Assembly: GCA_903881535.1 (NCBI GenBank)
Contig: CAIRTT010000659.1
Span: forward strand, 1 to 6,850
Direction of reading: 5' to 3'
Origin: an uncultured Armatimonadota bacterium
GTDB lineage: Bacteria > Armatimonadota > Armatimonadia > Armatimonadales > Armatimonadaceae
DNA: 6,850 bases
Positions 5,533 to 6,850 of this stretch are shown here, piece after piece. How positions within the stretch are numbered: the first letter of the stretch is position 1; every line of letters starts with the position of its first letter. The position numbers were made by a program, and so were the translations under genes. A model generated the notes under the pieces. It did not search any database and had not been told where the DNA came from. It saw only the letters and a list, made by a program, of their open reading frames with translations.

Positions 5533-6828
5533 ATGGCAAAAGTCTATCGGGTTGGTCAGACGGTAAATGGTTATGAGATTGTTGAGAAGTTAAATTCAGG
5601 CAATTTCGGCATTGCATACAAGGCAAAGAAGGGCACCACTCCAGTCTTCCTCAAGCAATACAAGGACCCAACGGTATTGTCTCCGTGGTATGCGGCGTAT
5701 ATCGCGTATCAGACTGACATGGTTTCCAGGATTCAGAGGACTGAACTTAAGGACTTTGTCGTTCGGCAAGTCGAGCAGTTCAAGTATACAAATGGATCTC
5801 TTGAAGACTTCGTTCAAGTCTATGAATGGATTGATGGCAACCAGGATCTTTCACACAAGATTGAAGAGTTGCGGGCTAATCCTAGGGCCTACCCTTGGAT
5901 GGCTAGGAAGACCTGGGCGAAAGCAATGGTTTCGTGTATTCGAAAGATGCATGATGCCAAAATTGCACATGGCGACCTTAAACCTGAGAATGTCATTGTC
6001 ATTCCTGATAGTTCTATTGGTGCGCAATATCGGCTACGAATTATCGATACTGACTTTGCAGTTCTGACCGACCGCACCGTTCCTTGGAAAGGGCATATGG
6101 GGACGGTAACCACGGCTGGTTGGTCATCCCCAGAACATAAACTCGGACAAGACCTGCGAGCTGCAAGTGATGTGTTTACAGCGTCGCTAATGATTTACGA
6201 ACTGCTAGCTCAAGGCAATCCGTATGCATCTGATGACTTTGATCAGGTCAAGCGTAAGTCACCTCCAGATCCAAGATATTCTGGAGACTTTGTCGGAAAC
6301 TCACAGAGTCTGACAAAAGCTTTAAAGGACTGTCTTAATCCAGATCTAACCAAGCGGCCAACCATGGCAGCATTACACAAAGCGTTGTTAGACGCAGATG
6401 ATCCGACGACAAAAATAGTTGTTCCGCCACCACCATCACCTGTAATCCCTGAAGTGCATTTAGCAGTTGTGGGCACGGGCTCTTCTGGTGCGTTGAATGC
6501 GAGCATGACAGTACCAAAGCCGCTCACAATTTCGTCACTGGAGAGCGGAAAGTCGTTCATGTTTAGTATTCCAGTGCGTGTAGGTCAGGCACTTATCGGT
6601 CAGTTCTCAGCACATGCTGTTTACGCGGATAAAGAGTTTCAGTATGAGCTGACCACCATTGATAATGGACGGAGTTGGCTCGTACGCCCAAATCCAGCCG
6701 CTCCTAACGAAACAATTGTCAATGGTGAAGTACTTCGAAGTGAACGCCGGCTGTCCACAGGTGATGAGATTTCTGTAGGCAGATTGGCGATGGGGAAATT
6801 GTTTTCTAAAGTTCGAGTGAGTCTCTAG
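5533..6828 (+). CDS. Ser/Thr-type protein kinase with C-terminal FHA-like domain (TerY-P-type)
   Basis: This is a 431-residue cytosolic protein kinase, numbered here from ATG 5533. Residues about 14-290 form the kinase domain. The glycine loop is LNSGNFGIAYKAK (20-32), with the first glycine replaced by Asn. Lys41 in VFLKQY is the ATP-anchoring lysine. The catalytic loop is HGDLKPEN (146-153), with Gly in place of the Arg of HRD. The DFG position reads IIDTDF (170-175), with Asp172 retained. SPE (199-201) replaces APE, and Asp213 and Arg275 complete the fold. A proline-rich linker (about 298-306) leads to a beta-rich C-terminal domain (about 341-417). That domain contains RSWLVRPNP, NETIVNGEVL and LSTGDEISVGR, the late strands of an FHA fold. 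The usual GR and SRxH phosphothreonine-contacting residues are not clear. It follows the vWA gene by 29 bp and precedes another probable start by 10 bp. Activity looks possible: Lys, both Asp residues and Asn are all present. Confidence 0.92.
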   Translation: MAKVYRVGQTVNGYEIVEKLNSGNFGIAYKAKKGTTPVFLKQYKDPTVLSPWYAAYIAYQTDMVSRIQRTELKDFVVRQVEQFKYTNGSLEDFVQVYEWIDGNQDLSHKIEELRANPRAYPWMARKTWAKAMVSCIRKMHDAKIAHGDLKPENVIVIPDSSIGAQYRLRIIDTDFAVLTDRTVPWKGHMGTVTTAGWSSPEHKLGQDLRAASDVFTASLMIYELLAQGNPYASDDFDQVKRKSPPDPRYSGDFVGNSQSLTKALKDCLNPDLTKRPTMAALHKALLDADDPTTKIVVPPPPSPVIPEVHLAVVGTGSSGALNASMTVPKPLTISSLESGKSFMFSIPVRVGQALIGQFSAHAVYADKEFQYELTTIDNGRSWLVRPNPAAPNETIVNGEVLRSERRLSTGDEISVGRLAMGKLFSKVRVSL

Positions 6829-6838
6829 GTATTTAAAG

Positions 6839-6850
6839 ATGGCAAAAATA
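6839..6850 (+). CDS. Probable start of the next operon gene (3' truncated by window)
   Basis: An ATG at 6839 opens a frame reading MAKI to the window end, 10 bp after the kinase stop. A weak AGGT overlapping that stop codon (6827-6830) lies 8 bases upstream and could be its ribosome site. Only four codons are visible, so the product cannot be identified. In TerY-P loci a PP2C-type phosphatase commonly accompanies the kinase and vWA genes, which makes that the first thing to look for. This is context only, not something seen here. Confidence 0.4.

Noticed and set aside
5612..6067. 151-codon + strand frame inside the kinase gene
   Set aside because: It runs in another frame across the kinase glycine loop to the DFG region. 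The kinase motifs clearly own this DNA.
1..6850. Insertion sequences, tRNA genes or a CRISPR array
   Set aside because: No transposase or integrase frame, no cloverleaf-like tRNA sequence and no regularly spaced repeat array was seen on either strand.

Overview
The window looks like part of a proteobacterial accessory or defence-type island. Evidence for this is intermediate base composition, Shine-Dalgarno-led bacterial genes, tightly packed operons and signalling families typical of such islands. Species cannot be told from the sequence. No tRNA, rRNA, transposase, integrase or CRISPR array was found.

Left part (1-1431, + strand): the window opens inside a gene for a SNF2-type helicase/ATPase, of which only the C-terminal part is present. 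After a 218-bp gap with nested inverted repeats comes a small four-helix membrane protein resembling DUF6804. Nothing in the sequence directly ties these two genes to the system on the right.

Right part (1513-6850): two divergent operons share a 136-bp regulatory region (4654-4789). The leftward operon holds three genes with gaps of 1 and 2 bp. The first is a vWA protein whose vWA domain is split by a YfaP/DUF2135-like beta-sandwich. The second is a compact TerY-like vWA protein, and the third a cytosolic transglutaminase-fold protein with an intact Cys-His-Asp triad. The rightward operon holds a second compact vWA protein, closely related to the leftward compact one. It is followed by a Ser/Thr-type kinase with a C-terminal FHA-like domain, and then by the first four codons of another probable gene.

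The vWA plus kinase set resembles the TerY-P (vWA/kinase/PP2C) phosphosignalling triads known from comparative genomics of Ter-linked stress and phage-response loci. Here the set appears expanded: three vWA proteins (one with an inserted domain), a transglutaminase/peptidase candidate effector, and possibly a phosphatase just beyond the window. My working inference is a metal-dependent vWA scaffold whose state is set by the kinase (and perhaps an unseen phosphatase), controlling the transglutaminase-like enzyme. All three vWA proteins end in a shared K-[ST]-I-S-x-S tail that could be the kinase/FHA target. The individual domain calls are strong; the system-level model is inference.
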